NCBI GenBank assembly: GCA_038232055.1
Contig: JBBSIN010000060.1
Location: forward strand, 1 to 13,553
Source: JBBSIN01 sp038232055
GTDB lineage: Bacteria > Actinomycetota > Actinomycetes > JADGOV01
Direction of reading: 5' to 3'
DNA: 13,553 nt
The notes beneath the pieces are model-generated. The model saw only the letters and a list, made by a program, of their open reading frames with translations, was not told the origin of the DNA and made no database searches. This document shows positions 7,240 through 13,553 of this stretch, in pieces. The position numbers and the translations under genes are program-made. The stretch's first letter is position 1, and each line of letters opens with the position of its first letter.

Positions 7240-7799
7240 GGCGTGCCTCCGGTCTTCGGGGCTCGGTCGTGCGGGTCTAGGTCCAGCGCGGCGAGGACGA
7301 CGGAGGCCAGCTCGTGCGGTGACCCTGCGGCCGACACGGTGATGCCCGGCTCCCCCGGCCCGAGCGGCTCCAGGGTGGCCAGCTGGCTGTCGAGGAGCGA
7401 GGCCGGCATGTAGTGACCCTTGCGTTTCGCGAGGCGTTCCTGGATCAGCTCCGCGGAGGCGGTGACGTGCACGAACCAGACGGACTCGTGCCCTCGGCGC
7501 AGGACGTCGCGGTAGACGTGCTTGAGAGCGGAGCAGGTGACGACCGAGTTCTCACCGGCGACCTCACGCTCGCCGATCCAGCTGGCGATCGTGTCCAGCC
7601 ACGGCCAACGGTCGTCGTCGTTGAGTGGAGTGCCCGAGCGCATCTTCTCGACGTTCGCCCGCGGGTGGAAGTCGTCGCCCTCGGCGAACGTCCACCCGAG
7701 CTGGTCCACGAGATCCGCCGCCACGGTCGACTTTCCTGAGCCCGACACCCCCATGACGATGACGGTCGTCGTACGCGCAGCGGCGTGCGGGTCGTCCAC
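7236..7799 (-). CDS. gntK: Gluconokinase
   Basis: A 187-residue cytoplasmic kinase that phosphorylates D-gluconate with ATP to 6-phosphogluconate, feeding the pentose phosphate or Entner-Doudoroff route. The Walker A motif GVSGSGKST is at 17-25; EGDDFHPRANVEKMRSG (40-56) and LNDDDRWPWL (59-68) are hallmarks of the GntK family, as is KRKGHYMPASLLDSQLATLE near the C terminus. The start is the GTG at 7799, with AAAGG eight bases upstream; the next ATG lies inside the P-loop and would destroy it. It immediately precedes the gluconate permease, with a 4-base overlap, so uptake and phosphorylation are made together. Confidence 0.95.
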   Translation of the reverse strand: MDDPHAAARTTTVIVMGVSGSGKSTVAADLVDQLGWTFAEGDDFHPRANVEKMRSGTPLNDDDRWPWLDTIASWIGEREVAGENSVVTCSALKHVYRDVLRRGHESVWFVHVTASAELIQERLAKRKGHYMPASLLDSQLATLEPLGPGEPGITVSAAGSPHELASVVLAALDLDPHDRAPKTGGTP

Positions 7800-7872
7800 G
7801 AGCCTCGCCTTTGCCCCTCAGCGTCCGGGTCCAGCGTCCGACCGTCGAGGTGATCGGCCGGCCGGGGGGAGG

Positions 7873-8334
7873 CTACCGCTCGCCGGCAGCGTACGTCGCC
7901 GCGGTCACCGCGCCGTACGCCAGATGGGGCGCGATGTCGCTGAGCCAGTCGGTGGCACCCCACGTACGCGGGTCGGTGATGCCCAGCACGGTCATCGGCC
8001 CGTTGGTGCCGGCCATCGCTCCGGCGGTCACCAGAAGCGCACCGATCCAGGCGGGGGGGCGTACGCCGATCCGCCGCAGCAAGCCATAGGCCGCGCCGAC
8101 GCCGACGCCGGTCATCGTGCCGGACAGCGAGCCCAACGCGGAGAGGCGGTTCTCCCGGGCTTCCCCCTCGCCGGGAATGTCGACGTTGGCCAGCTGCGCC
8201 AGCTGCTCAACGGTCTGCTGCGGAGTCGTGCTCGACGGACGCGCCCGCCACGTCATGTCGGCGTAGGTGGCGGCGTTGAGGGCGGTCGTGCCGGCGGCAC
8301 CGGCGGCTGCGCCGAGCAGAAGGGAGCGAAACAT
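7873..8334 (-). CDS. Small hypothetical membrane protein
   Basis: 153 residues, function not recognised. The N terminus is a Gly/Ala-rich hydrophobic helix (LLLGAAAGAAGTTALNAATY), followed by a hydrophilic region with STTPQQTVEQLAQ and IPGEGEARENRLSALG, then Gly/Ala-rich hydrophobic segments at about 67-85, 95-117 and 134-150. Similar small proteins occur as conserved hypotheticals in actinomycetes. The ATG at 8334 has no clear Shine-Dalgarno sequence (an AGAGGA lies about 16 bases away), so the message may be leaderless or the start misplaced. It is 73 bases upstream of gluconokinase on the same strand and could be cotranscribed. In the 73-base gap the 9-mer CAGCGTCCG occurs twice (7819 and 7832). 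Confidence 0.72.
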   Translation of the reverse strand: MFRSLLLGAAAGAAGTTALNAATYADMTWRARPSSTTPQQTVEQLAQLANVDIPGEGEARENRLSALGSLSGTMTGVGVGAAYGLLRRIGVRPPAWIGALLVTAGAMAGTNGPMTVLGITDPRTWGATDWLSDIAPHLAYGAVTAATYAAGER

Positions 8335-8366
8335 AGGCCGACACTGCCCGGTTCCTCTCGTCAGAA

Positions 8367-8386
8367 ACGACGCCGGAGGGCGTCGT
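8367..8386. promoter_or_regulatory. Perfect 8-bp inverted repeat in a divergent promoter region
   Basis: ACGACGCC, loop GGAG, then GGCGTCGT, a flawless 8-bp stem, directly followed by the palindrome CGTCGACG (8387-8394). It lies between the membrane protein start (8334) and the oxidoreductase start (8466). The near-repeat TCCTCTCGTCAG / TCCTCCTCGTCAG occurs at 8353 and 8422 around it. It may be an operator or a hairpin; read on the minus strand it is followed by TTTCT, so a terminator is also possible. Confidence 0.4.
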
Positions 8387-8465
8387 CGTCGACGCGATAC
8401 TCCGGCTACGGCAGACTGCGGTCCTCCTCGTCAGTAGTGGACGGTCTTGATGGAGCCGATGAACC

Positions 8466-9380
8466 GTGGATGACGTCGGCTTCGGACTGCCCGTCTCGGG
8501 TAGCTGGGCCACCCGAAGGAACATGCAGCGGATCGCCCGCCGGGCGGAGGAGCTGGGCTACTCCTCGCTGTGGACGTTTCAGCGCCTTCTCCATCCGGCC
8601 ACCGGCGACTGGGGTCCGATGTACCGGGCGGTGCACGACCCGGTCGTCGCGCTTGCCTACGTCGCCGCAGTCACCGAGCACGTGCGGCTGGGGCTCGCCA
8701 TTGTCAACGCGCCCTTCTACCCACCGATCGTGCTGGCCAACCAGCTCACGACGCTGGACGAGGTCAGCGCGGGCCGCCTCGACGTCGGCTTGGGGCTCGG
8801 CTGGTCACGGGAGGAGTTCGCGGCGGCCGGCGTGCCGTACGAGCGACGCGGTGCGCGGGTCGAGGAGTTTGTGCGATGCCTCAAGGCGATCTGGACCGAC
8901 GACGTCGTGCAGTTCGACGGGAACTTCTACCAGATGCCACCGTCGCGGGTGGACCCGAAGCCGGTGCAGCAGCCGTATCCACCGATCCTGCTCGGCGGGT
9001 CGGCAGAGCCGGCACTTCGCCGCGTCGGCCGGATTGCCGACGGCTGGATCAGCGGCAGCCGTCACGACCTCACCCGCATCGGCTCCGACATCGCGCTGAT
9101 GAAGGAGTCGGCGACCGCCGCCGGCCGCGACCCCGGGCGGCTGCGGTTCGTCGTCCGCGGCGTCGTACGTCTCGAGGTCGAGCCCGGTGACTCCGAGGAG
9201 CGCCGTCCGCTGCACGGTACGGCGGAGCAGATCCGTGGCGACCTCGCCCTGCTCGGCGAGGCCGGTGTGACCGAGGTCTTCCTCGACCTCAACTTCGATC
9301 CCGACGTCGGCTCGCCGCACGCCGACCCACGGGCCGCCATGCGACGAGCCGAGGAGGCGCTGGAGGCGCTGGCGCCCTGA
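8466..9380 (+). CDS. LLM-class (luciferase-like) oxidoreductase, probably F420-dependent
   Basis: 304 residues of a luciferase-like monooxygenase fold, the TIM-barrel superfamily that uses flavin or, in actinomycetes, coenzyme F420. The substrate cannot be told. Family signatures: RRAEELGYSSLWTFQR (25-40), AAVTEHVRLGLAIVNAPFY (67-85), the GRLDVGLGLGWSREEF stretch after LTTLDEVSA, PILLGGSAEPALRRVGRIADGW and, near the end, GTAEQIRGDLALLGEAGVTE, which is very common in F420-dependent members. The GTG at 8466 is used, with GGAG ten bases upstream; the overlapping ATG at 8459 stops after four codons. The next gene follows after 22 bases, so the pair is probably an operon. Confidence 0.9.
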   Translation: MDDVGFGLPVSGSWATRRNMQRIARRAEELGYSSLWTFQRLLHPATGDWGPMYRAVHDPVVALAYVAAVTEHVRLGLAIVNAPFYPPIVLANQLTTLDEVSAGRLDVGLGLGWSREEFAAAGVPYERRGARVEEFVRCLKAIWTDDVVQFDGNFYQMPPSRVDPKPVQQPYPPILLGGSAEPALRRVGRIADGWISGSRHDLTRIGSDIALMKESATAAGRDPGRLRFVVRGVVRLEVEPGDSEERRPLHGTAEQIRGDLALLGEAGVTEVFLDLNFDPDVGSPHADPRAAMRRAEEALEALAP

Positions 9381-9402
9381 GGCGCGGTGCAAAGCTGTCC
9401 CC

Positions 9403-9462
9403 ATGCCTGCTCCCATGCCTGCCCCTGTGCCCGCCGCCGTGCCCGCCGCCGTGCCCGCCCCC
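9403..9462 (+). repeat. Five tandem 12-bp repeats at the 5' end of the peptidase gene
   Basis: Units at 9403, 9415, 9427, 9439 and 9451 follow the pattern (A/G)TGCC(C/T)GC(C/T)(C/G)C(C/T); units 3 and 4 are identical (GTGCCCGCCGCC). Each encodes Met/Val-Pro-Ala-Pro/Ala and each begins with a codon able to start translation (ATG, ATG, GTG, GTG, GTG), all in frame. Confidence 0.9.
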
Positions 9463-10752
9463 AGAGCCGTCACCTCGCGCATGCCCGGCCTCGTGCTGAC
9501 CGATCACCACTTCACGGTCCCGCTCGATCACGCGAGCTCCGACGCCGCCAGCCCGGACAGCGAGCAGATCTCCGTCTACGCCCGCGAGGTCGTGTCACCG
9601 AAAAGGGAGCACGACGACCTGCCGTGGCTGCTCTTCCTGCAGGGCGGCCCGGGCGGCAAGTCGCCGCGACCGACCGGACGCACCGACTGGCTGCAGCGTG
9701 CGCTCGACGACTACCGCGTGCTTCTGCTGGACCAGCGCGGCACCGGCCGCAGCACGCCGGCCAGCAGGCAGACCCTGGCGCGACGCGGCGGTCCGAACGA
9801 GCAGGCGGCGTACCTTCGCCACTTCCGGGCCGACGCGATCGTCGCCGATGCCGAGCACATCCGCCGTCGGTTGCTCGGTCCCGAGGGCCGGTGGACCTTG
9901 CTCGGCCAGAGCTACGGCGGTTTTTGCGCGCTCACCTACCTCTCGCAGGCGCCGGAGGCCCTGTCGCACGTCTTCGTCACCGGTGGGCTGGCCCCGCTCT
10001 CGGGAACGGCCGACGACGTCTACCGCGCGACGTACGCGAGAGTGCTCGACCGCAACCGGCGCTACTACGAGCGATATCCGGACGACGTCGAGCGGGCGGG
10101 TGCCGTCGCCCGTCACCTACGCGCCCACGACGTGCGCCTGCCCTCCGGTGACGTCCTCACCGTCCCGCGGTTCCGGCAGCTGGGCATGGCATTCGGGATG
10201 AGCGACGGCTTCGAGCGGGTGCACTACCTGCTCGAGGAAGCGTTCGCCGACAGCAGCCAGCTCAGCGACTCGTTCCTCGTCGGCGTGGAGGAATCGGTCT
10301 CGTTCGCGACGAACCCCTTGTACGCCGTGCTGCACGAGGCGGCCTACTGCCAGGGCGGGGCGTCACGCTGGTCGGCCGAGCGGATGCGGGGCCCGGAGTT
10401 CGACGAGGTCGGCGACGGACCGCTGCTGTTCACCGGCGAGATGATCTACCCGTGGATGTTCGACGTCGACTCGTCGCTGCGCCCGCTTCGCGACGCGGCC
10501 CACATCCTGGCCGAGGTCGACGACTGGCCGGCGTTGTACGACGCCGAGCGGCTGCGGAGCAACACCGTGCCGGTCGCGGCGGCGGTCTACGACGACGACA
10601 TGTACGTCGAGCGCACGTTCTCCACGCAGACCGCCCGGACGGTGCGCGACACCCGCACGTGGGTCACCAACGAGTACGACCACGACGGCCTGCGCGTCGC
10701 CAGCCCGGACGTGCTCGGGCGACTGATCGACATGGCGCGCGGCGAGCGCTGA
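9403..10752 (+). CDS. Prolyl aminopeptidase-like alpha/beta hydrolase (peptidase family S33)
   Basis: 449 residues of an alpha/beta-hydrolase close to proline iminopeptidases, which remove N-terminal proline from peptides. LFLQGGPGG supplies the oxyanion-hole loop (HGGPG in most members), LLLDQRGTGRS is the typical DQRGxGxS stretch, and the nucleophile elbow GQSYGG places the catalytic serine at S170. The acid is probably one of D397-D399 (VYDDDMYVE) and the base H427 (NEYDHDGLR). No signal peptide is evident, so it is likely cytoplasmic. The start is uncertain: ATG 9403 opens a 12-bp repeat in which every unit begins with ATG or GTG, and another ATG is at 9481 (MPGLVLTDHHF), just before the conserved fold; none has a good ribosome-binding site. 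It follows the LLM oxidoreductase by 22 bases. Confidence 0.88.
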   Translation: MPAPMPAPVPAAVPAAVPAPRAVTSRMPGLVLTDHHFTVPLDHASSDAASPDSEQISVYAREVVSPKREHDDLPWLLFLQGGPGGKSPRPTGRTDWLQRALDDYRVLLLDQRGTGRSTPASRQTLARRGGPNEQAAYLRHFRADAIVADAEHIRRRLLGPEGRWTLLGQSYGGFCALTYLSQAPEALSHVFVTGGLAPLSGTADDVYRATYARVLDRNRRYYERYPDDVERAGAVARHLRAHDVRLPSGDVLTVPRFRQLGMAFGMSDGFERVHYLLEEAFADSSQLSDSFLVGVEESVSFATNPLYAVLHEAAYCQGGASRWSAERMRGPEFDEVGDGPLLFTGEMIYPWMFDVDSSLRPLRDAAHILAEVDDWPALYDAERLRSNTVPVAAAVYDDDMYVERTFSTQTARTVRDTRTWVTNEYDHDGLRVASPDVLGRLIDMARGER

Positions 10753-10800
10753 CCCACCGCTGGCCTGCTCTGCCCACCTTCGTTGATCGCCTAGGTCGCC

Positions 10801-10813
10801 CCCCGGATCGGGG
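10801..10813. terminator. Weak hairpin between convergent genes
   Basis: CCCCG, loop GAT, CGGGG in the 86-base gap between the stops of the S33 hydrolase (10752) and the alcohol dehydrogenase (10839). The stem is only 5 bp without a U-run, but the position suits a terminator for either strand. Confidence 0.3.
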
Positions 10814-10838
10814 ACTTACCGGCCGGCGGCTGCACCGG

Positions 10839-11873
10839 TTACGGCACGAGGAGGCCGCGCCCGCGCAACCGGCCGTTGTCCAGGTCGTCGATCGCAGTGT
10901 TGATGTCATCGAGCGGATAGGTCGCAGTGTGCAGGCGCACCTTGCCCTGCGCGGCGAGCGTCATGAGCTCGACGAGATCGTTGTAGCTGCCCACCAGGTT
11001 GCCGATGAAGTTGATCTCGGTGAGGATGATCCGCATGGTCGGCACCTCCAGCGTGCCGCCGTAGCCGACGACGAAGAAGCTGCCGGCGCGGCGGAGCAGG
11101 TCGACACCCCAGTGCTCCGCGCCGGACTCGCCGACGAAGTCGATGACGACTTCGGCGCCCTTGCCGTCGGTGAGGTCCATGACCTGCGAGACCTGGTTGC
11201 CGTCCACCCGCACGGTGTGGTCGGCGCCGCACTCCTTTGCGAGCGAGAGGGCCTCCTCGTTGGTGTCGAGCACGATGACCTCGGCCGGCACCATGGCCTT
11301 GAGGCACTGGATGCCAATGTGCCCGAGGCCGCCGGCGCCGATCACGGCGCAGCGGGTGCCCGGATAGAGCAATGGCACCGCTTTGCGGATCGCGTGGTAC
11401 GCCGTGAGCCCCGCGTCGGCGAGCGGAGCGACGTCAGCCGGCTCGAGCTTCGGGTCCATCTTGATCACCGAGCGGGCGCCGGTCTTGAGGTACTGCGCGA
11501 AGCCGCCCTCGGCGAACAGCCCCGGAAAGCTGCTGTTCTCGCAGTGCACGTCGTCGCCGTCGCGGCAGGCGCGGCACAGCCCGCAGGTGATGAGCGGGTG
11601 CAGGATGACCTTGTCGCCGGGCACCACGTTGGTCACGGCCTCGCCCACCGCCTCGACCCAGCCGGCGTTCTCGTGGCCCGGGGAGTAGGGCAGCGACAGG
11701 CCCGCCTCCTTCTGCGCCTCGTCAAACTGGCCCTCCCAGATGTGCAGGTCGGTCCGGCACAGGCCCGCGGCGCCGACCTTGACGATGACGTCGTACGGCG
11801 ACGTGATCTGCGGGTCGGGGACCTCCTCGACGACGAGCGGCGAGTGGAACTCGTGCAGGCGAGCGGCCTTCAT
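10839..11873 (-). CDS. Zinc-dependent alcohol dehydrogenase (MDR family), NAD-preferring
   Basis: 344 residues of a medium-chain zinc alcohol dehydrogenase, oxidising an alcohol to aldehyde or ketone. Catalytic zinc ligands are C39 (GLCRTDLH), H67 with E68 (PGHENAGWV) and probably D153 (LADAG). The structural zinc lobe is complete: C97, C100, C103, C111 in TCGLCRACRDGDDVHC. The Rossmann motif GAGGLGHIG is at 179-187, and D203 at the end of the second strand (VIVLDTNEE) points to NAD+ rather than NADP+. The ATG at 11873 has AAGGAG five bases upstream and forms an ATGA overlap with the preceding stop. Neighbours resemble propane monooxygenase accessory genes, where an alcohol dehydrogenase takes 2-propanol or another alcohol product onward; that substrate is inference. 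Confidence 0.93.
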   Translation of the reverse strand: MKAARLHEFHSPLVVEEVPDPQITSPYDVIVKVGAAGLCRTDLHIWEGQFDEAQKEAGLSLPYSPGHENAGWVEAVGEAVTNVVPGDKVILHPLITCGLCRACRDGDDVHCENSSFPGLFAEGGFAQYLKTGARSVIKMDPKLEPADVAPLADAGLTAYHAIRKAVPLLYPGTRCAVIGAGGLGHIGIQCLKAMVPAEVIVLDTNEEALSLAKECGADHTVRVDGNQVSQVMDLTDGKGAEVVIDFVGESGAEHWGVDLLRRAGSFFVVGYGGTLEVPTMRIILTEINFIGNLVGSYNDLVELMTLAAQGKVRLHTATYPLDDINTAIDDLDNGRLRGRGLLVP

Positions 11874-12745
11874 GTCGGCTCCTTGTCGGGCGGCGGCGCG
11901 GACTTGCGGGCATCGAAGCGGGCGCCCGGCATCCCCCAGGCGCGGAAGAAGTCGCCAGTCGCCCGGCACAGCGTCACGTTGACGTCGTTACCGGCGCTGA
12001 TCAGGGCTGCGGAGCGCACGGCGGCCGCCCTGCTCGCGACGGCGGCGACGTCGCCGGGCAGCAGTAGTGGTTCATCCGCACCGTGTGCGCGGCCGCCGCG
12101 GCGTTCCCGCAACGCGGCCCGGGCCTCGAACGGCAAAAAGGTCAGCCGCCGCTCCCCGCCCTCGGCGGGGAAGTATTCCAGGGCCAGCGGCTCGGCGTCG
12201 GGGTCCGGGACGAGCCGGCCGGCGACGTCGAGCGAGCCGGCGTCGCGGACCCGGACGGCGAGCAGCTCGTCGACGGTCAGCCCGGTGCCGAGGAGCGCGA
12301 GCAGCACAAGCCGCACGTCGCGGGCCTCCCGGTCGCCGCGCGCGGCGATCCCGGGGATCGGGCGGGCCGTTGAGCCCGGCGCGATCGGCTCGCGCCACGG
12401 CAGGTCGACCCCGCCGACCCGCCACCACAGCTTCGGGCCGAAGGAGAGCGCGGCGAGCTGCCCGGCCGTGCAGCCGTCGTGCCGGAACGCCAGCCGCGCG
12501 AGCGACTGCTCCGCGACCCCGACGTCGGCCCGCCCGCGTTCGAGCAGGGCCAGAAGGTCGCCGGCGGCGACCTCTGCGGCGAAGCGGCCCAGCGTGCCGA
12601 TCGCAGACCGGATCCAGGGCGCCGGGTTGCGGCAGCGGGCCGCGAGCACCGCGCCGACTGCGGCGACCGAGGGCTCGGCGAGGAGCGCGAGCTCCTTGCG
12701 GCCGGCGAGCGCAGCCTCGGCGACGCCCGCCGGCGCTGCGTTCAC
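11870..12745 (-). CDS. Hypothetical protein with degenerate tyrosine-recombinase-like core
   Basis: 291 residues, function not known. The start is taken as the GTG at 12745, which makes a GTGA overlap with the upstream stop; a GTG at 12751 is equally readable. Residues 40-100 form an Ala/Leu-rich helical region (PAPWIRSAIGTLGRF). Residues 142-165 (DVRLVLLALLGTGLT, then VDELLAVRV) look like the tyrosine-recombinase box tGlRisELlaLrw, but the catalytic arginine is T157. The section ALEYFPAEGGERRLTFLPFE (188-207) resembles the beta-hairpin and vPl segment that follows in integrases. No clear HxxR or catalytic tyrosine follows, and the C terminus is a charged tail (KSAPPPDKEPT). It is probably not an active recombinase. 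Lying between a MIP18-type protein and an alcohol dehydrogenase with tight overlaps, it likely serves the same pathway. The integrase resemblance is by eye. Confidence 0.7.
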   Translation of the reverse strand: MNAAPAGVAEAALAGRKELALLAEPSVAAVGAVLAARCRNPAPWIRSAIGTLGRFAAEVAAGDLLALLERGRADVGVAEQSLARLAFRHDGCTAGQLAALSFGPKLWWRVGGVDLPWREPIAPGSTARPIPGIAARGDREARDVRLVLLALLGTGLTVDELLAVRVRDAGSLDVAGRLVPDPDAEPLALEYFPAEGGERRLTFLPFEARAALRERRGGRAHGADEPLLLPGDVAAVASRAAAVRSAALISAGNDVNVTLCRATGDFFRAWGMPGARFDARKSAPPPDKEPT

Positions 12746-13074
12746 AGCCACGCCGGCGCCGCCGCCACCGGCCCCTCGTTGACCTGCCGTGCGATCTCCT
12801 CGGCGATGAAGTGGTCCTGGATGACGACGGTGCACCTCGCGACACCGGAGACCGCCTCGACCCGACGGCGGACTTCGCGCCCGATGTCGATGGCGAACGG
12901 CGAGGGGCAAAGCGGCGACGTGAGGTGATAGCGCACTGTCACCCGCCCATCGACGGCCTCGACCTCGTCCAGCAAGTCGAGCTCGGCCAGGGTCCGCCGG
13001 ATCTCCGGGTCCGGGACGCTGCCGGCCGCCTCCCGCACAGCGGCGAGGTCCACTCCGCCGACCGCTTGCGTCAT
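12742..13074 (-). CDS. MIP18/DUF59-family protein (iron-sulfur or metal-centre assembly type)
   Basis: 110 residues of the DUF59/MIP18 fold, relatives of which (SufT, MIP18, PaaD) help build or insert iron-sulfur or other metal centres. Seen: VPDPEIRRTLAELDLLDEV (20-38), with the family DPEI motif; VRYHLTSPLCPSPFAIDIG, with the conserved cysteine before the long helix; then EVRRRVEAVSGVARCTVVI. The ATG at 13074 overlaps the amidohydrolase stop as ATGA. Position after an amidohydrolase is typical of propane monooxygenase clusters, suggesting a role in maturing a di-iron or Fe-S component there; this is inference. Confidence 0.85.
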   Translation of the reverse strand: MTQAVGGVDLAAVREAAGSVPDPEIRRTLAELDLLDEVEAVDGRVTVRYHLTSPLCPSPFAIDIGREVRRRVEAVSGVARCTVVIQDHFIAEEIARQVNEGPVAAAPAWL

Positions 13075-13553
13075 CGCGTCGCCGTGCCAGCCACGCCGGT
13101 CTCGGTCGCGGCTCGCCCCGGCCGGGTGCGCGCCGGGACGCTGTTGACGAACTCCTGATGGCGTACGTCGAACTCGTCGCCCGCCAGCTGCTGCTTCTTC
13201 GCCTCGATGTCGATGCCGTAGAGGCGGGCGATGTTCTCGCCGACGACCTTCTGCTTCGTCTCCATCGACAGCGTGACGCCGTACTCCTCTTCGATGTCGG
13301 CTGGGAGCTCGAAGGCCATGAAGCGGTCCAGCAGCCAGTGCGGGTACCAGATCGGGAAGTCGGTGCCCCAGATGATGCGGTCCGGTCCCAGCCAGAAAAG
13401 CAGGTTGGCCATGACCTTGGCGAACTCGCGCGGGCGGTTGCAGAGGAACATGTTGGCGACGGCGAGGGACGCGTAGACGTTGGGGCTGCGGGCCGACAGC
13501 CAGCAGAAGTCCTCGAGCCGCGGCAATCCGCAATGGTCGACGATGAAGTTGAG
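13071..13553 (-). CDS. Amidohydrolase (Amidohydrolase_2 family), C-terminal part
   Basis: The reading frame is open to the right edge, so only the last 160 residues are present. It begins LNFIVDHCGLPRLEDF; the VDHCG histidine is a usual metal ligand. LGPDRIIWGTDFP carries the conserved aspartate of the GTDfP motif, and the end contains NIARLYGIDIEAKK. These are hallmarks of the PF04909 metal-dependent hydrolase family, which also includes decarboxylases. An amidohydrolase of this kind lies directly after the monooxygenase genes in actinobacterial propane/alkene monooxygenase clusters, where its task is not settled. The stop overlaps the DUF59 start as ATGA. Upstream genes would be beyond 13553. 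Confidence 0.88.
   Translation of the reverse strand, partial: LNFIVDHCGLPRLEDFCWLSARSPNVYASLAVANMFLCNRPREFAKVMANLLFWLGPDRIIWGTDFPIWYPHWLLDRFMAFELPADIEEEYGVTLSMETKQKVVGENIARLYGIDIEAKKQQLAGDEFDVRHQEFVNSVPARTRPGRAATETGVAGTATR

Noticed and set aside
7855..7864. CGGCCGGCCG palindrome downstream of the small membrane protein gene
   Set aside because: A self-complementary GC run with no room for a loop and no U-run; likely to occur by chance in this composition.
10452..12782. Long plus-strand open frame (776 codons) antisense to the dehydrogenase and hypothetical genes
   Set aside because: The opposite strand has well-conserved proteins with zinc and nucleotide motifs and tight overlaps. The plus-strand product is low in complexity, and long antisense frames are expected at this GC content.

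Overview
The window is very GC-rich. Genes are packed closely, often with 4-base start/stop overlaps (ATGA, GTGA), and GTG starts are common. An apparently F420-dependent luciferase-like oxidoreductase and a secreted thermolysin-type peptidase are present. Together these point to a chromosomal segment of a high-GC actinomycete; the genus cannot be read from the sequence. No RNA genes, CRISPR arrays, insertion sequences or prophage genes were seen.

Layout. (1) Positions 1-2882, minus strand: an ArsR-family regulator, then three genes related to respiratory complex I: nuoA-like, a fused and degenerate NuoB/NuoD-like protein, and nuoH-like. The operon probably continues past the left edge. (2) 3105-5168, plus strand: a secreted M4 (thermolysin-family) metallopeptidase with propeptide and a C-terminal carbohydrate-binding-like domain. 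(3) A strong 10-bp hairpin at 5182-5211 separates it from a convergent lipoprotein, whose outer domain resembles emfourin, the M4 peptidase inhibitor family. (4) 5797-7799, minus: gluconate permease and gluconokinase, coupled by ATGA, and further upstream a small hypothetical membrane protein (7873-8334). (5) 8466-10752, plus: an LLM-class oxidoreductase followed after 22 bases by an S33 prolyl aminopeptidase-like hydrolase whose 5' end is a five-unit 12-bp tandem repeat. (6) 10839-13553, minus: amidohydrolase (cut by the right edge), MIP18/DUF59 protein, a protein with a degenerate tyrosine-recombinase look, and a zinc alcohol dehydrogenase, all joined by 4-base overlaps.

How the genes work together. 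Block 6 resembles the accessory end of actinobacterial propane (soluble di-iron) monooxygenase clusters, with the alcohol dehydrogenase oxidising the alcohol product; the monooxygenase itself would lie beyond the right edge. The gluconate pair imports and phosphorylates gluconate. The peptidase and the anchored lipoprotein may be an enzyme/inhibitor pair that protects the envelope.

The most unusual region is the complex I-like operon. Its members keep the fold signatures, but the NuoB/D-like protein has no cluster N2 cysteines, and NuoH and NuoA have lost quinone-site motifs. It may therefore be a membrane ion-translocating machine that no longer works as a standard NADH:quinone oxidoreductase.
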